IMG/VR virus record: IMGVR_UViG_3300001419_000077 | Location: 1 to 20,656 of that record | Source of the DNA: a virus | Reading direction: 5' to 3' (one strand) | DNA length: 20,656 bases | In this document: piece after piece, positions 1-7,286 of the stretch | Layout of the letters: each line of letters begins with the position of its first letter | Numbering within the stretch: the first letter of the stretch is position 1 | Made by a program: the position numbers and the translations under genes | The notes under the pieces: generated by a model | What the model was told of the DNA's origin: nothing | The model's database searches: none | Seen by the model: the letters and a program-made list of their open reading frames with translations, nothing else

Positions 1-45
1 CCACCGAGATCTACACTCTTTCCCTACACGACGCTCTTCCGATCT
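1..45 (+). other. Illumina TruSeq/P5 adapter remnant (assembly artefact)
   Basis: These 45 bases match the 3' part of the standard Illumina P5/TruSeq universal adapter, from CCACCGAGATCT to the terminal GCTCTTCCGATCT. This is synthetic sequence and should be trimmed. The orientation is what untrimmed read-through of short inserts would leave at a contig edge. The phage sequence begins at about base 46. Confidence 0.98.
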
Positions 46-80
46 GGTGATTCGCGAGCGCGGTCTTTGCATTCTGCGAG

Positions 81-122
81 GAAATTGCATTTCGGGAATA
101 ATGAAGTGTTACCAAAAGTAAC
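81..122. repeat. Two small inverted repeats in the leader before the small terminase gene
   Basis: GAAAT-TGC-ATTTC (81-93) and GTTAC-CAAAA-GTAAC (108-122) are two short perfect inverted repeats in the 87-base leader. The heptamer TTGCATT also occurs directly repeated at 67-73 and 85-91. In lambda-like phages the region just before the small terminase gene carries the terminase-binding cos subsites, so these are candidate recognition elements. The repeats are seen directly; the function is inference and arms this short can arise by chance. Confidence 0.3.
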
Positions 123-132
123 GGGAGTGTGA

Positions 133-636
133 ATGCCGGTAACAACAAGGGGTAAAAACGTAACACGCCAAGAGGTCGCCGACCTGTTTGGTGTGTCACA
201 TACTACGGTCGACGCCTGGATCAAGCGCGGGATGCCGGTCTCCGAGCGCGGCAGTCGCGGCAAGCCCTGGCGGATCAACACGGCGGAGGTTTCCGCATGG
301 CTCGAGCAACGTGCCAAGGAATCCGCCGCCGGTGGCGACCAGGCCGACGAGCGCGAGCTGAAGCGCCGCAAGCTCGCAGCGGAGACCGCAAAAGTCGAGC
401 TCGAGCTGGCGAAGGTACGCGGCGAGGTCGTGCCACTGGCGCAACTAGAGCGCGCTCTCGCCAATACATTCGCCGAGATTAAAACGAACATCCGCTCGGT
501 CCCGAGCCGGGTGGCGACCGCGATCATCGGCGAGTCAAACGAGACTCGGATCAAGGCCGTGATTCTGAAGGAGCTCGATCAGGCGCTCGAGGCGCTCGGC
601 GACTTCGACCTGGAGCCGGATGACGATGACGAGTGA
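133..636 (+). CDS. terS: Terminase small subunit, Nu1-like
   Basis: A 167-residue DNA-recognition subunit of the packaging motor. The N-terminus (about residues 10-40, with VADLFGVSHTTVDAWIKRGMP) is a helix-turn-helix/winged-helix of the phage lambda Nu1 type. A charged helical stretch follows (about 60-100, rich in E, K, R and A) and then an acidic C-terminal tail ending in DDDDE, where Nu1 proteins contact the large subunit. The ATG has GGGAG six bases upstream. The 3' end overlaps the large terminase start by 17 bases, so the two are probably translationally coupled. The family call rests on the N-terminal motif, the length and the gene order. Confidence 0.85.
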   Translation: MPVTTRGKNVTRQEVADLFGVSHTTVDAWIKRGMPVSERGSRGKPWRINTAEVSAWLEQRAKESAAGGDQADERELKRRKLAAETAKVELELAKVRGEVVPLAQLERALANTFAEIKTNIRSVPSRVATAIIGESNETRIKAVILKELDQALEALGDFDLEPDDDDE

Positions 637-2458
637 GTTCGACAACTTCGACGGATTGCGGCGGACTATTGGCGCCGCTGCGCGTCATCTAAAGCCGCCG
701 CCGAATCTGAAGCCGAGCGAATGGGCGGAGCAGAATGTCCGCGTCCCGATTGGTAACGCGGTCCCCGGCTTGATTCGATTCGATCACGCGCCATACCAGC
801 GCGAGCCGCTGGATATGACCGCTAACCCGGAATGCCAGCGAATCACGCTCATGTGGTCCGCCCAGGTCGGGAAAACGATGCTCGCGCTATGCGCCCAGGC
901 GTTCAAGATCGGGCAAGACCCGCAAAGCCAAATAATGATGCAGCCGTCGCAAGGTGATCTTTCGACTTGGATCGAGACCAAATTCAATCCGTTGGTGGAG
1001 AGTAACGACCAGCTCCAGGCGTTGATCGCGAAGCCGCGCGGCCGGGAGGGCGTGAACAATCAGCGCATGAAGTCATACCCCGGCGGCTTTTTGATGTTCT
1101 CCTGGTCGGGATCACCCAAAACAATGCGCGGCCGTTCGGCGCCTTTCATTGTCTGCGACGAGACTGACGGCTATGACAAAAGCCAAGAGGGTCATCCGGT
1201 GTCGCTACTCTGGCAGCGCGCAGCCACATTTGGCGACCGGCGGAAGCTCCTCGAGATCAGTACGCCAACGATCAAAAATGCAAGCTGGATCGAGGACTCT
1301 TATGTCCAAGGGGATCAGCGACATTTCTACGTTCCGTGTCCGAGCTGTGATCACCGCCAGCAACTGGTCTGGTCGAGCGTCATCTGGGACGAGGATCAAC
1401 CGGAGACCGCAAAATACGCTTGCACCGGGTGCGGCGTTATGTGGTCAGACGGCGAGCGCATCGCGGCGATCAGGCGCGGCGAATGGCGAGGGGCGAGAGA
1501 GTTCCGAGGCCATGCCAGCTATCACCTGAACGAGCTATATTCGTGTTTCAGAAAGCTCGGCGATATCGCGCAATCATTCCTCGAGAAAAAGCGAAGCGGC
1601 GATCTCCAGACCTTTGTGAATGTTTCCTTGGCGGAAACTTGGGAGGAATCGGGCGACAGCGTTGATCAGGATATGCTCGAGACTCGCGCGGAGGATTGGG
1701 GCGAGACCTGGCCGGCGGAGGTCGTTACGGTCGTCGCCGGGGTCGACGTCCAGGACGACCGGCTCGAGCTGGAGCTGGTGGGTGTCGGGCGGGACGAGGA
1801 AACCTGGTCGCTTGAGTATATGGTTCTCCCCGGCGACCCCAGTGCCCCCCAAGTGTGGGCTGACCTGGACGCGGTACTGTTCGCCAGCTATGAAACCGCC
1901 GACGGTCGCGAGCTGGGCGTTCGCGCGACTTGCATCGATACCGGCGGACATCACACCCAGGCGACTTATCGATACATCAAAACGCGCGAGGCGCGGCGGG
2001 TGTTTGGGATCAAGGGTGTCGGCGGTGAAGGTCGTCCGCTGGTCGGGCGCCCGAGCAAAAACAATATCGGCAAGGTGAGGCTATATCCGGTCGGGTCGGA
2101 CACTGCGAAAGAGCTGGTTTATGGCCGGCTGAAGATCACCGAGCCCGGACCTGGATACTGTCACTTTCCCGACAATCGTGATCCCGAGTATTTTCTCCAG
2201 CTCACGGCGGAGCAGCTCGTCACTCGATACATTCGCGGCCATGCGAAACGCCAATGGGTAAAGAAACGCCGAAGGAATGAAGCTCTCGACGTTCGATGTT
2301 ATGCTATGGCGGCGCTATATATTTCCGGTCTCAATGTCAATATACTAGCGGACAAAATCGCGGACCAGCGAATCAATGGTAGCGGTGAAAGACCCGAGCG
2401 CAAAAAGCAACCGGCGAATTCAAGAAAATCGGGCGGATTCGTTAATAACTGGAGGTAG
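620..2458 (+). CDS. terL: Terminase large subunit, lambda GpA-like
   Basis: A 612-residue packaging ATPase and nuclease that translocates DNA into the prohead and cuts it. Visible motifs are a Walker A-type loop SAQVGKT (80-86), a Walker B FIVCDETD (176-183), a coupling motif LEISTPT (211-217), and a CxxC pair repeated as CPSC (240-243) and CTGC (268-271) that suggests a zinc-binding insertion. The nuclease domain shows acidic residues in AGVDVQDDRLE (D375 region), CIDTGGHHT (D440) and ALDVRC (D557). This order and length fit the GpA family (Phage_GpA). It starts with ATG ACG ATG inside the end of the small subunit gene; GGAG at 611-614 supports the first ATG. Confidence 0.95.
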   Translation: MTMTSEFDNFDGLRRTIGAAARHLKPPPNLKPSEWAEQNVRVPIGNAVPGLIRFDHAPYQREPLDMTANPECQRITLMWSAQVGKTMLALCAQAFKIGQDPQSQIMMQPSQGDLSTWIETKFNPLVESNDQLQALIAKPRGREGVNNQRMKSYPGGFLMFSWSGSPKTMRGRSAPFIVCDETDGYDKSQEGHPVSLLWQRAATFGDRRKLLEISTPTIKNASWIEDSYVQGDQRHFYVPCPSCDHRQQLVWSSVIWDEDQPETAKYACTGCGVMWSDGERIAAIRRGEWRGAREFRGHASYHLNELYSCFRKLGDIAQSFLEKKRSGDLQTFVNVSLAETWEESGDSVDQDMLETRAEDWGETWPAEVVTVVAGVDVQDDRLELELVGVGRDEETWSLEYMVLPGDPSAPQVWADLDAVLFASYETADGRELGVRATCIDTGGHHTQATYRYIKTREARRVFGIKGVGGEGRPLVGRPSKNNIGKVRLYPVGSDTAKELVYGRLKITEPGPGYCHFPDNRDPEYFLQLTAEQLVTRYIRGHAKRQWVKKRRRNEALDVRCYAMAALYISGLNVNILADKIADQRINGSGERPERKKQPANSRKSGGFVNNWR

Positions 2459-2461
2459 GAA

Positions 2462-3049
2462 TTGGCAAACCTATTTGATGCCGCAGCCGCGCCGGAGGGC
2501 GAACCGTCCGAGATCGTCGTCGGCGACTATATTCAATGGAAGCGGTCAGACCTGACGACCGACTACCCGACCGCCGACTACACCGCCACATATGTCGCCC
2601 GGATTACCGGCGGCGGGGCAAGTGAGATACAGATCACCGGCACCGCGTCGAATGGCGCCTATCTTTTCACGGCTGACTCGACCACATCGGCGGATTTCAA
2701 TCCGGGCTATTATCACTGGCAACTCGAAATTGTCCGCAATTCCGACAGCAATCGGATCGTGGTGGATCGCGGCGCGTTCACGGCAATCGTTGACCTTGAT
2801 GTCAACAACAGCGACCCGCGCACTCATGCCGAGAAAATGCTGACAAAAATCGAATCGCTGCTCGAGGGTCGAGCCGACTCCGACGTCGCAAATTATTCGA
2901 TCCAGGGTCGCAGTCTGACCAAACTCTCCATCGATGAGCTGGTCAAATGGCGCGACTATTATCAATCCGAGGTCAACAGAACCAAGCGCCTCGAGGAAAT
3001 CAAGCTCGGTCGCAAAACGTCGGCCACGGTTAAAGTGAGATTCATCTGA
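2462..3049 (+). CDS. Putative head-tail connector, beta-rich N-terminus with gpW-like C-terminus
   Basis: A 195-residue protein between terminase and portal, the slot of lambda gpW. The C-terminal 75 residues (from DPRTHAEKMLTKIESLLEG, then YSIQGRSLTKLSIDELVKWR) have the short beta-hairpin plus helix pattern seen in gpW-type joining proteins. The first 120 residues look like a beta-sandwich (alternating hydrophobics, Gly/Thr rich) and are extra relative to gpW, which is about 68 residues. The start is TTG, well supported by GGAGGT at 2451-2456. It overlaps the portal ATG (TGATG). An alternative is a decoration or other accessory head protein. The gpW link is pattern-based. Confidence 0.6.
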   Translation: MANLFDAAAAPEGEPSEIVVGDYIQWKRSDLTTDYPTADYTATYVARITGGGASEIQITGTASNGAYLFTADSTTSADFNPGYYHWQLEIVRNSDSNRIVVDRGAFTAIVDLDVNNSDPRTHAEKMLTKIESLLEGRADSDVANYSIQGRSLTKLSIDELVKWRDYYQSEVNRTKRLEEIKLGRKTSATVKVRFI

Positions 3050-4557
3050 TGGGAATGTTTGACATTTTCCGCCGGAAGCCGAAGCCGATCAAAAAGCGCG
3101 GATTCGATGGCGCTTCGACCGGGCGGCTGTTTTCTGATTTTGTGACTTCGCAACGCTCGGCGGACTCCGAGCTGCGTTATTCACTCAAAACGCTGCGAAA
3201 CCGCTGTCGGGAGCTGGCGCGCAATAACGAATATGCGCGGCGGTATTTGCATCTAGTAAAAACCAACGTCGTCGGCGAACGCGGCGCGACGCTTCAGGTC
3301 AAGGCAACCAATGTCGACGGCAGCCTGGACACGATCGGCAACTCGATCATTGAGCAGGAGTGGGCGCGCTGGACGCGCGTCGGAAATTGCACTGTCGACG
3401 GGCGTCTGTCATTTACCGACGCTCAGGCGATGGTCGCGGAGTCTATGGCGCGCGACGGCGAGGCACTGGTGCGCTTTGTCAATTATGACGGCAACCAGGA
3501 CCGATTCGCTCTCGAATTCCTCGAGCCTGATTTGATCGACGAGGAGAAAAACGAGCGCGCGCCAAATGGTAACGAGATCAGAATGGGCGTCGAGTTCGAT
3601 CAATACCGGCGCCCGGTCGCTTATCACATGATGACCGAGCACCCTGGCGACTACCAATTCCACCAGTATGATCGCCGCACTCAGCGGGTCGAAGCGGATA
3701 GCATCCTTCATTTGTATATGCCAGACAGAGCCCAGCAAACGCGCGGGGTTCCCTGGATGTCGACGGCGCTGACATCGCTGAAAATGCTGCATGGCTATCG
3801 CGAGGCGGAGCTGGTTGCCGCCAGGACAGCGGCGAGCAAGATGGGCTTTTTCATCTCGCGCTCTGGCGATGGGTTTATGGGTGACGATCTCGAGGACAAT
3901 GTGGTCCCGATCACTGACGCGGAGCCCGGCACGTTTTTCCAGCTCCCCAGAGATGTCGAATTCCAGCCCTGGGACCCATCGCATCCGACGACCGCGTTCG
4001 GCGATTTTGAAAAGTCGATTCTGCGCGGCATCGCGTCCGGGCTGGGGGTTTCATATCATTCTCTGGCGAATGATTTGACGCAAACCAGCTACTCCAGCAT
4101 CCGCCAGGGTAGCATCGAGGACCGCGATTTTTACAAAACGATCCAGAGCTATATGATCGCGCATTTTGTCATGCCGGTTTATCAGCGATGGCTGACCAAT
4201 GCTTTCACGATTGGGCGGGTGAATCTGCCCATCGATAAGTTCGACAAGTTTTATGATGCTTCGCAGTTCCGACCGCGCGGCTTCCAATGGGTCGATCCGC
4301 AAAAAGAGATTTCCGCCCATGTTGTCGCACTGACAAACGGGCTGATCTCAATGCAGGATGTCGCGAACATTTACGGGCGCGATGTCGAGGAAGTATTCGC
4401 GCAGATTGCCAGAGACAAACAGCTCGCCGAACAGTTCGGCCTGAAGCTGGCATTCGAGCCGTTTGGCGGCGGCCAATCGCCATACGGACCCGGCAAGATC
4501 AACTTAATGACCGGCGAATCGTTTGACGCGATGACGGAGGAGCCCGATGGCGACTGA
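3049..4557 (+). CDS. Portal protein, lambda gpB family
   Basis: A 502-residue portal, which forms the ring at one capsid vertex through which DNA enters and leaves. The basic N-terminus (MGMFDIFRRKPKPIKKRG), the RCRELARNNEYARRYLHLVK segment and the downstream SILRGIASGLGVSYHSLAND and YSSIRQGSIED stretches are typical of the lambda portal family (Phage_portal_2). The length is slightly below lambda gpB (533). It overlaps the upstream gene by one base and the protease-capsid gene by 11 bases, so the head genes form a tightly coupled operon. Confidence 0.92.
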   Translation: MGMFDIFRRKPKPIKKRGFDGASTGRLFSDFVTSQRSADSELRYSLKTLRNRCRELARNNEYARRYLHLVKTNVVGERGATLQVKATNVDGSLDTIGNSIIEQEWARWTRVGNCTVDGRLSFTDAQAMVAESMARDGEALVRFVNYDGNQDRFALEFLEPDLIDEEKNERAPNGNEIRMGVEFDQYRRPVAYHMMTEHPGDYQFHQYDRRTQRVEADSILHLYMPDRAQQTRGVPWMSTALTSLKMLHGYREAELVAARTAASKMGFFISRSGDGFMGDDLEDNVVPITDAEPGTFFQLPRDVEFQPWDPSHPTTAFGDFEKSILRGIASGLGVSYHSLANDLTQTSYSSIRQGSIEDRDFYKTIQSYMIAHFVMPVYQRWLTNAFTIGRVNLPIDKFDKFYDASQFRPRGFQWVDPQKEISAHVVALTNGLISMQDVANIYGRDVEEVFAQIARDKQLAEQFGLKLAFEPFGGGQSPYGPGKINLMTGESFDAMTEEPDGD

Positions 4558-7237
4558 CTTTCCGAAGAAAGGCGACGACCAGAAGATATCGCTTCGCAAT
4601 TCCGAATATCCGCAATTCGACCGTGAATTCGCGGAGAACATCAAGGAATTCAACTCCGAGGTTTGGGCGCTCGGCGGGAATGTCCGGGGCAATGATGCGT
4701 TCCGGCTGTGGGGAAGCGCGCGCGATGGCGATGAGGCTGGCTCGGTGTTGGACTGGATCAAAGAGCGGGAAGCCTGGGCCGCGCGTCATTTTGAGGATGG
4801 CGCCCATCTATCGAGCGAGGAGCCGAACAAAAGCAATATCGCCGGCGTCGTCGCTCAAATGAAATGGGGTGTCATTGGCACCCTGGGCGAGCAAGGCATG
4901 AAGGACGCGATTCTCGAGCTGATCAAAAAGCTGGAAGGCAAGAAAGAGGACCGCCAGCTCTCCGATCAGGTCGAGACCGCACTCGAGAATAAGCGCGACG
5001 AGCACAACGAGGAGGTGGGCGACGATCCGCTCCGCCGCGTTACGCTTGCCATGTTGCGCGAAGTAATGGAGCGCGGGATCGGCGCGTATAAGACAAACCC
5101 CGGCTCGGTTCGCCCTGGCGTGAGCTCCCCGGAACAGTGGGGATATGCCAGGGTTAATTCGTTTTTGTTTGCAATGAAGAACGACCGATTCCAGGGCGGC
5201 AAACATGACACCGACTTATTCCCCGACGGTCATCCGCTGGCGTCAGATGATGAAAGCGAGAAAGCGGCGGAGTATACTGGCAAGATGGAAGAATCAGGAG
5301 ATCGCGCAGTGGAACAGCGACATATCAAAAACGTCGTCGAGACCGACGACGAGATCATCATCACATTCGGGAAATCTATGCCCGAGGAGGAAGCGGCGGA
5401 CGAGCCTGATATCGTGGAGGCCGTCGACGATTACGACGAGGAGCGCCTCTCGAAATCCGAGGTATTTCATCGGATGGAACACGCCGAGGTCGAGGAGAAA
5501 GACGACCGGCGCGTTCAAATGTCCGTCTCGAGCGAGCAGGAAGTCGAGCGATCATTCGGTCGCGAGCTGATTGTTCACACCGAGGAAACGCTCGACCTTA
5601 AATTTTTACGATCCGGCAGCGCGCCGCTGCTATTAGATCACGACCCCGAACGACAAATCGGGGTCATTGAATCCGTAAATCTCGACGGATCGGCCCGGCG
5701 TCTCCGGGCGACGGTGCGCTTTGGAAAGGGTGCGCTTGCTGACGAGGTTTATCAGGATGTGCTCGACGGCATTCGCTCGAATGTCTCGATCGGGTACAAA
5801 GTTCGGCGAATGGAAAGGGACAAGGACGAACAGGATTTGTTCCGAGTAATCGATGCCGAAATCATGGAGGTCTCTATCGTTTCACTTCCCGCCGACCCGT
5901 CGGTCGGTGTGGGGCGTTCGGTCGAGGTATCCGACACCGCTACCATTAAACCCATCGAAAAGGAGGTTCCTATCATGGAACAAGAAAACCAAATCGATTT
6001 GGATCAGGTACGCGCGGAAGCCGCTGCCGAACGATCCAAGGAAGTAAACGAAATGCTCGGCCTGGCCGCCAAGCACAATCAGCGTTCATTCGCTGACGAC
6101 GCTATCCGCCAGGGCATGACATTGGCGCAGTTCCGGGGCGCTTTGTTGGACAAGATTGCCGACAAGCCGCTGGACGTCGCTGACGTTGAGCTGACACCAA
6201 AAGAGGAGCGACAATATAGCTTGATCAACGCAATCCGATCAGCGCAGACAGGCCGATTTGACGGCTTCGAGCGTGAGGTATCGGAGGAGCTTGCCAAGCG
6301 ATATGGCAAGGAGCCGCGCGGTTTCTACGTTCCTTCCAGCATCTTCAAGCGGGATTTGACGGTCGGCACCAACGCCGCCGGCGGATTTTTGAAGCCAACC
6401 GACCACCTTGGCGGTGAGTTCATCGACGCGCTTCGCGCGAACCTGGTGATCTCTAGCCTGGGCGCTCGCATGATGCAAGGACTGAAGGGCGACGTCGCCA
6501 TTCCTGCACTGAATGCCAAGACCTCAGTCGGCTTTGTCGCTGAGAACGCGGCGCCCGGTGCTGAAGGCGCTCCGACTTTCCGACAGGTAACGATGTCACC
6601 CAAGACTCTGGTTCAGTACGTTGATATCTCTCGCAAGCTGTCAATGCAATCTGATCCCAGCGTCGAGCAGGTGATCCGCGACGATCTGACCCGCCAATTC
6701 GCGGCGAAGATTGACGAAGTGGCAATCGAGGGCGGCGGTTCTAACGAGCCGGAAGGCATCACCCAGACCAGCGGCATCGGTTCCGTTGTAATGGGCAACA
6801 ACGGCGGTGCGGTTACTTACGCCAAGCTGGTCGACCTCGAGAAGGAAGTCGCCATCGACAACGCGCTGGCTGGAAATCTGGCATACCTCACCAACCCGAA
6901 AGTGGTCGGTGCTATGCGTCAGACTCCGCGCCAGGCGAGCGGTGTTGAGGGTAACTTCATCCTGAACGACAGCAACACCCTGCTGGGTTACAACGTAGCA
7001 AGCTCGACGCTTGTTCCTTCGGATTTGACCAAAGGAACCAGCTCTGGTGTTTGCTCGGCTATAATCTTCGGAAACTTCAATGACCTGATGATCGGCATGT
7101 TCGGCGGTCTCGATGTGCTGGTTGATCCCTACACCGGATCAGCTACCGGCGCGACCCGAATCGCGATGTATCAGGACATTGATGTCGCTGTCCGTCATGC
7201 GGAATCGTTCGCTGCGATTCTGGACGTCACGACTTAA
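4547..7237 (+). CDS. Fused prohead protease and HK97-fold major capsid protein with two uncharacterised N-terminal regions
   Basis: One uninterrupted 896-residue frame. Residues about 14-130 (LRNSEYPQF, NIAGVVAQMKWGVIGTLGEQ) and about 160-230 (GAYKTNPGSVRP, SPEQWGYARVNSF, GGKHDTDLF) are motifs I associate with uncharacterised phage head-module proteins. Residues about 325-460 are an HK97 prohead protease (peptidase U35): H365 in LLLDHDP, S414 in NVSIGYKV and E441 in MEVSIVSLPADP are the likely catalytic residues. Residues 477-896 are an HK97-fold capsid protein (Phage_capsid). Protease and capsid are usually separate genes. Internal starts at 5309 and 5975 suggest nested shorter products from the same frame. 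Protease self-cleavage could also separate the parts. It starts 11 bases inside the portal gene with GGAGGAG upstream. Confidence 0.88.
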   Translation: MATDFPKKGDDQKISLRNSEYPQFDREFAENIKEFNSEVWALGGNVRGNDAFRLWGSARDGDEAGSVLDWIKEREAWAARHFEDGAHLSSEEPNKSNIAGVVAQMKWGVIGTLGEQGMKDAILELIKKLEGKKEDRQLSDQVETALENKRDEHNEEVGDDPLRRVTLAMLREVMERGIGAYKTNPGSVRPGVSSPEQWGYARVNSFLFAMKNDRFQGGKHDTDLFPDGHPLASDDESEKAAEYTGKMEESGDRAVEQRHIKNVVETDDEIIITFGKSMPEEEAADEPDIVEAVDDYDEERLSKSEVFHRMEHAEVEEKDDRRVQMSVSSEQEVERSFGRELIVHTEETLDLKFLRSGSAPLLLDHDPERQIGVIESVNLDGSARRLRATVRFGKGALADEVYQDVLDGIRSNVSIGYKVRRMERDKDEQDLFRVIDAEIMEVSIVSLPADPSVGVGRSVEVSDTATIKPIEKEVPIMEQENQIDLDQVRAEAAAERSKEVNEMLGLAAKHNQRSFADDAIRQGMTLAQFRGALLDKIADKPLDVADVELTPKEERQYSLINAIRSAQTGRFDGFEREVSEELAKRYGKEPRGFYVPSSIFKRDLTVGTNAAGGFLKPTDHLGGEFIDALRANLVISSLGARMMQGLKGDVAIPALNAKTSVGFVAENAAPGAEGAPTFRQVTMSPKTLVQYVDISRKLSMQSDPSVEQVIRDDLTRQFAAKIDEVAIEGGGSNEPEGITQTSGIGSVVMGNNGGAVTYAKLVDLEKEVAIDNALAGNLAYLTNPKVVGAMRQTPRQASGVEGNFILNDSNTLLGYNVASSTLVPSDLTKGTSSGVCSAIIFGNFNDLMIGMFGGLDVLVDPYTGSATGATRIAMYQDIDVAVRHAESFAAILDVTT
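5296..5311 (+). promoter_or_regulatory. Candidate internal ribosome binding site and GTG start before the protease domain
   Basis: AGGAG at 5296-5300 lies eight bases before GTG at 5309-5311, which is in frame (codon 255 of the 896-codon gene). Initiation here would give a 642-residue protease-capsid product without the two N-terminal regions. The SD and spacing are seen directly; use of the start is inference. An ATG at 5285, also in frame, is an alternative with a weaker SD. Confidence 0.4.
5960..5977 (+). promoter_or_regulatory. Strong internal ribosome binding site for the capsid part
   Basis: AAGGAGGT at 5960-5967, a full anti-Shine-Dalgarno complement, lies just upstream of ATG 5975-5977 with seven to eight bases spacing. 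The ATG is in frame (codon 477) and sits exactly where the protease ends and the capsid delta-like helical region begins. It is among the strongest SDs in the window. This points to independent, high-level translation of a 420-residue capsid precursor. Confidence 0.85.
5975..7237 (+). CDS. Major capsid protein, HK97 fold, probable nested product
   Basis: A 420-residue C-terminal product of the fused head gene if translation begins at the internal ATG. Its first 100 or so residues are charged and helical (MEQENQIDLDQVRAEAAAE), like the delta/scaffold domain that U35 proteases remove. The rest has the HK97 capsid pattern: TNAAGGFLKPTDHLGGEFID, SLGARMMQGLKGDVAIPAL, FVAENAAPGAEGAPTF (E-loop region), AAKIDEVAIEGGGSNEPEGI and the C-terminal MIGMFGGLDVLVDPYT. 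The length fits stand-alone HK97-family capsid genes. It is followed within 30 bases by an intrinsic terminator. The coding assignment is firm; that it is made separately is inferred from the SD. Confidence 0.85.
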   Translation: MEQENQIDLDQVRAEAAAERSKEVNEMLGLAAKHNQRSFADDAIRQGMTLAQFRGALLDKIADKPLDVADVELTPKEERQYSLINAIRSAQTGRFDGFEREVSEELAKRYGKEPRGFYVPSSIFKRDLTVGTNAAGGFLKPTDHLGGEFIDALRANLVISSLGARMMQGLKGDVAIPALNAKTSVGFVAENAAPGAEGAPTFRQVTMSPKTLVQYVDISRKLSMQSDPSVEQVIRDDLTRQFAAKIDEVAIEGGGSNEPEGITQTSGIGSVVMGNNGGAVTYAKLVDLEKEVAIDNALAGNLAYLTNPKVVGAMRQTPRQASGVEGNFILNDSNTLLGYNVASSTLVPSDLTKGTSSGVCSAIIFGNFNDLMIGMFGGLDVLVDPYTGSATGATRIAMYQDIDVAVRHAESFAAILDVTT

Positions 7238-7247
7238 TAGTCGAAAC

Positions 7248-7275
7248 GGCGCCCTTCGGGGCGCCTTTATTTTTT
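7248..7275 (+). terminator. Rho-independent terminator after the capsid gene
   Basis: A 7-bp perfect stem GGCGCCC (7248-7254), a stable TTCG tetraloop and GGGCGCC (7259-7265) are followed by TTTATTTTTT. It lies 10 bases past the capsid stop. The next gene starts 11 bases beyond the T-tract, with no room for a promoter, so downstream tail genes need read-through or antitermination. Confidence 0.9.
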
Positions 7276-7286
7276 GAGGTCATAAC

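Noticed and set aside
11-199. Minus-strand 62-codon ORF ending in GRASCRERV
   Set aside because: The last residues are the translation of Illumina adapter, a known contaminant peptide. The frame also runs against the small terminase.
24-554. Minus-strand 176-codon ORF
   Set aside because: Antisense to the small terminase gene, begins or ends in adapter sequence, and its Ser/Arg-rich composition is that of a shadow frame.
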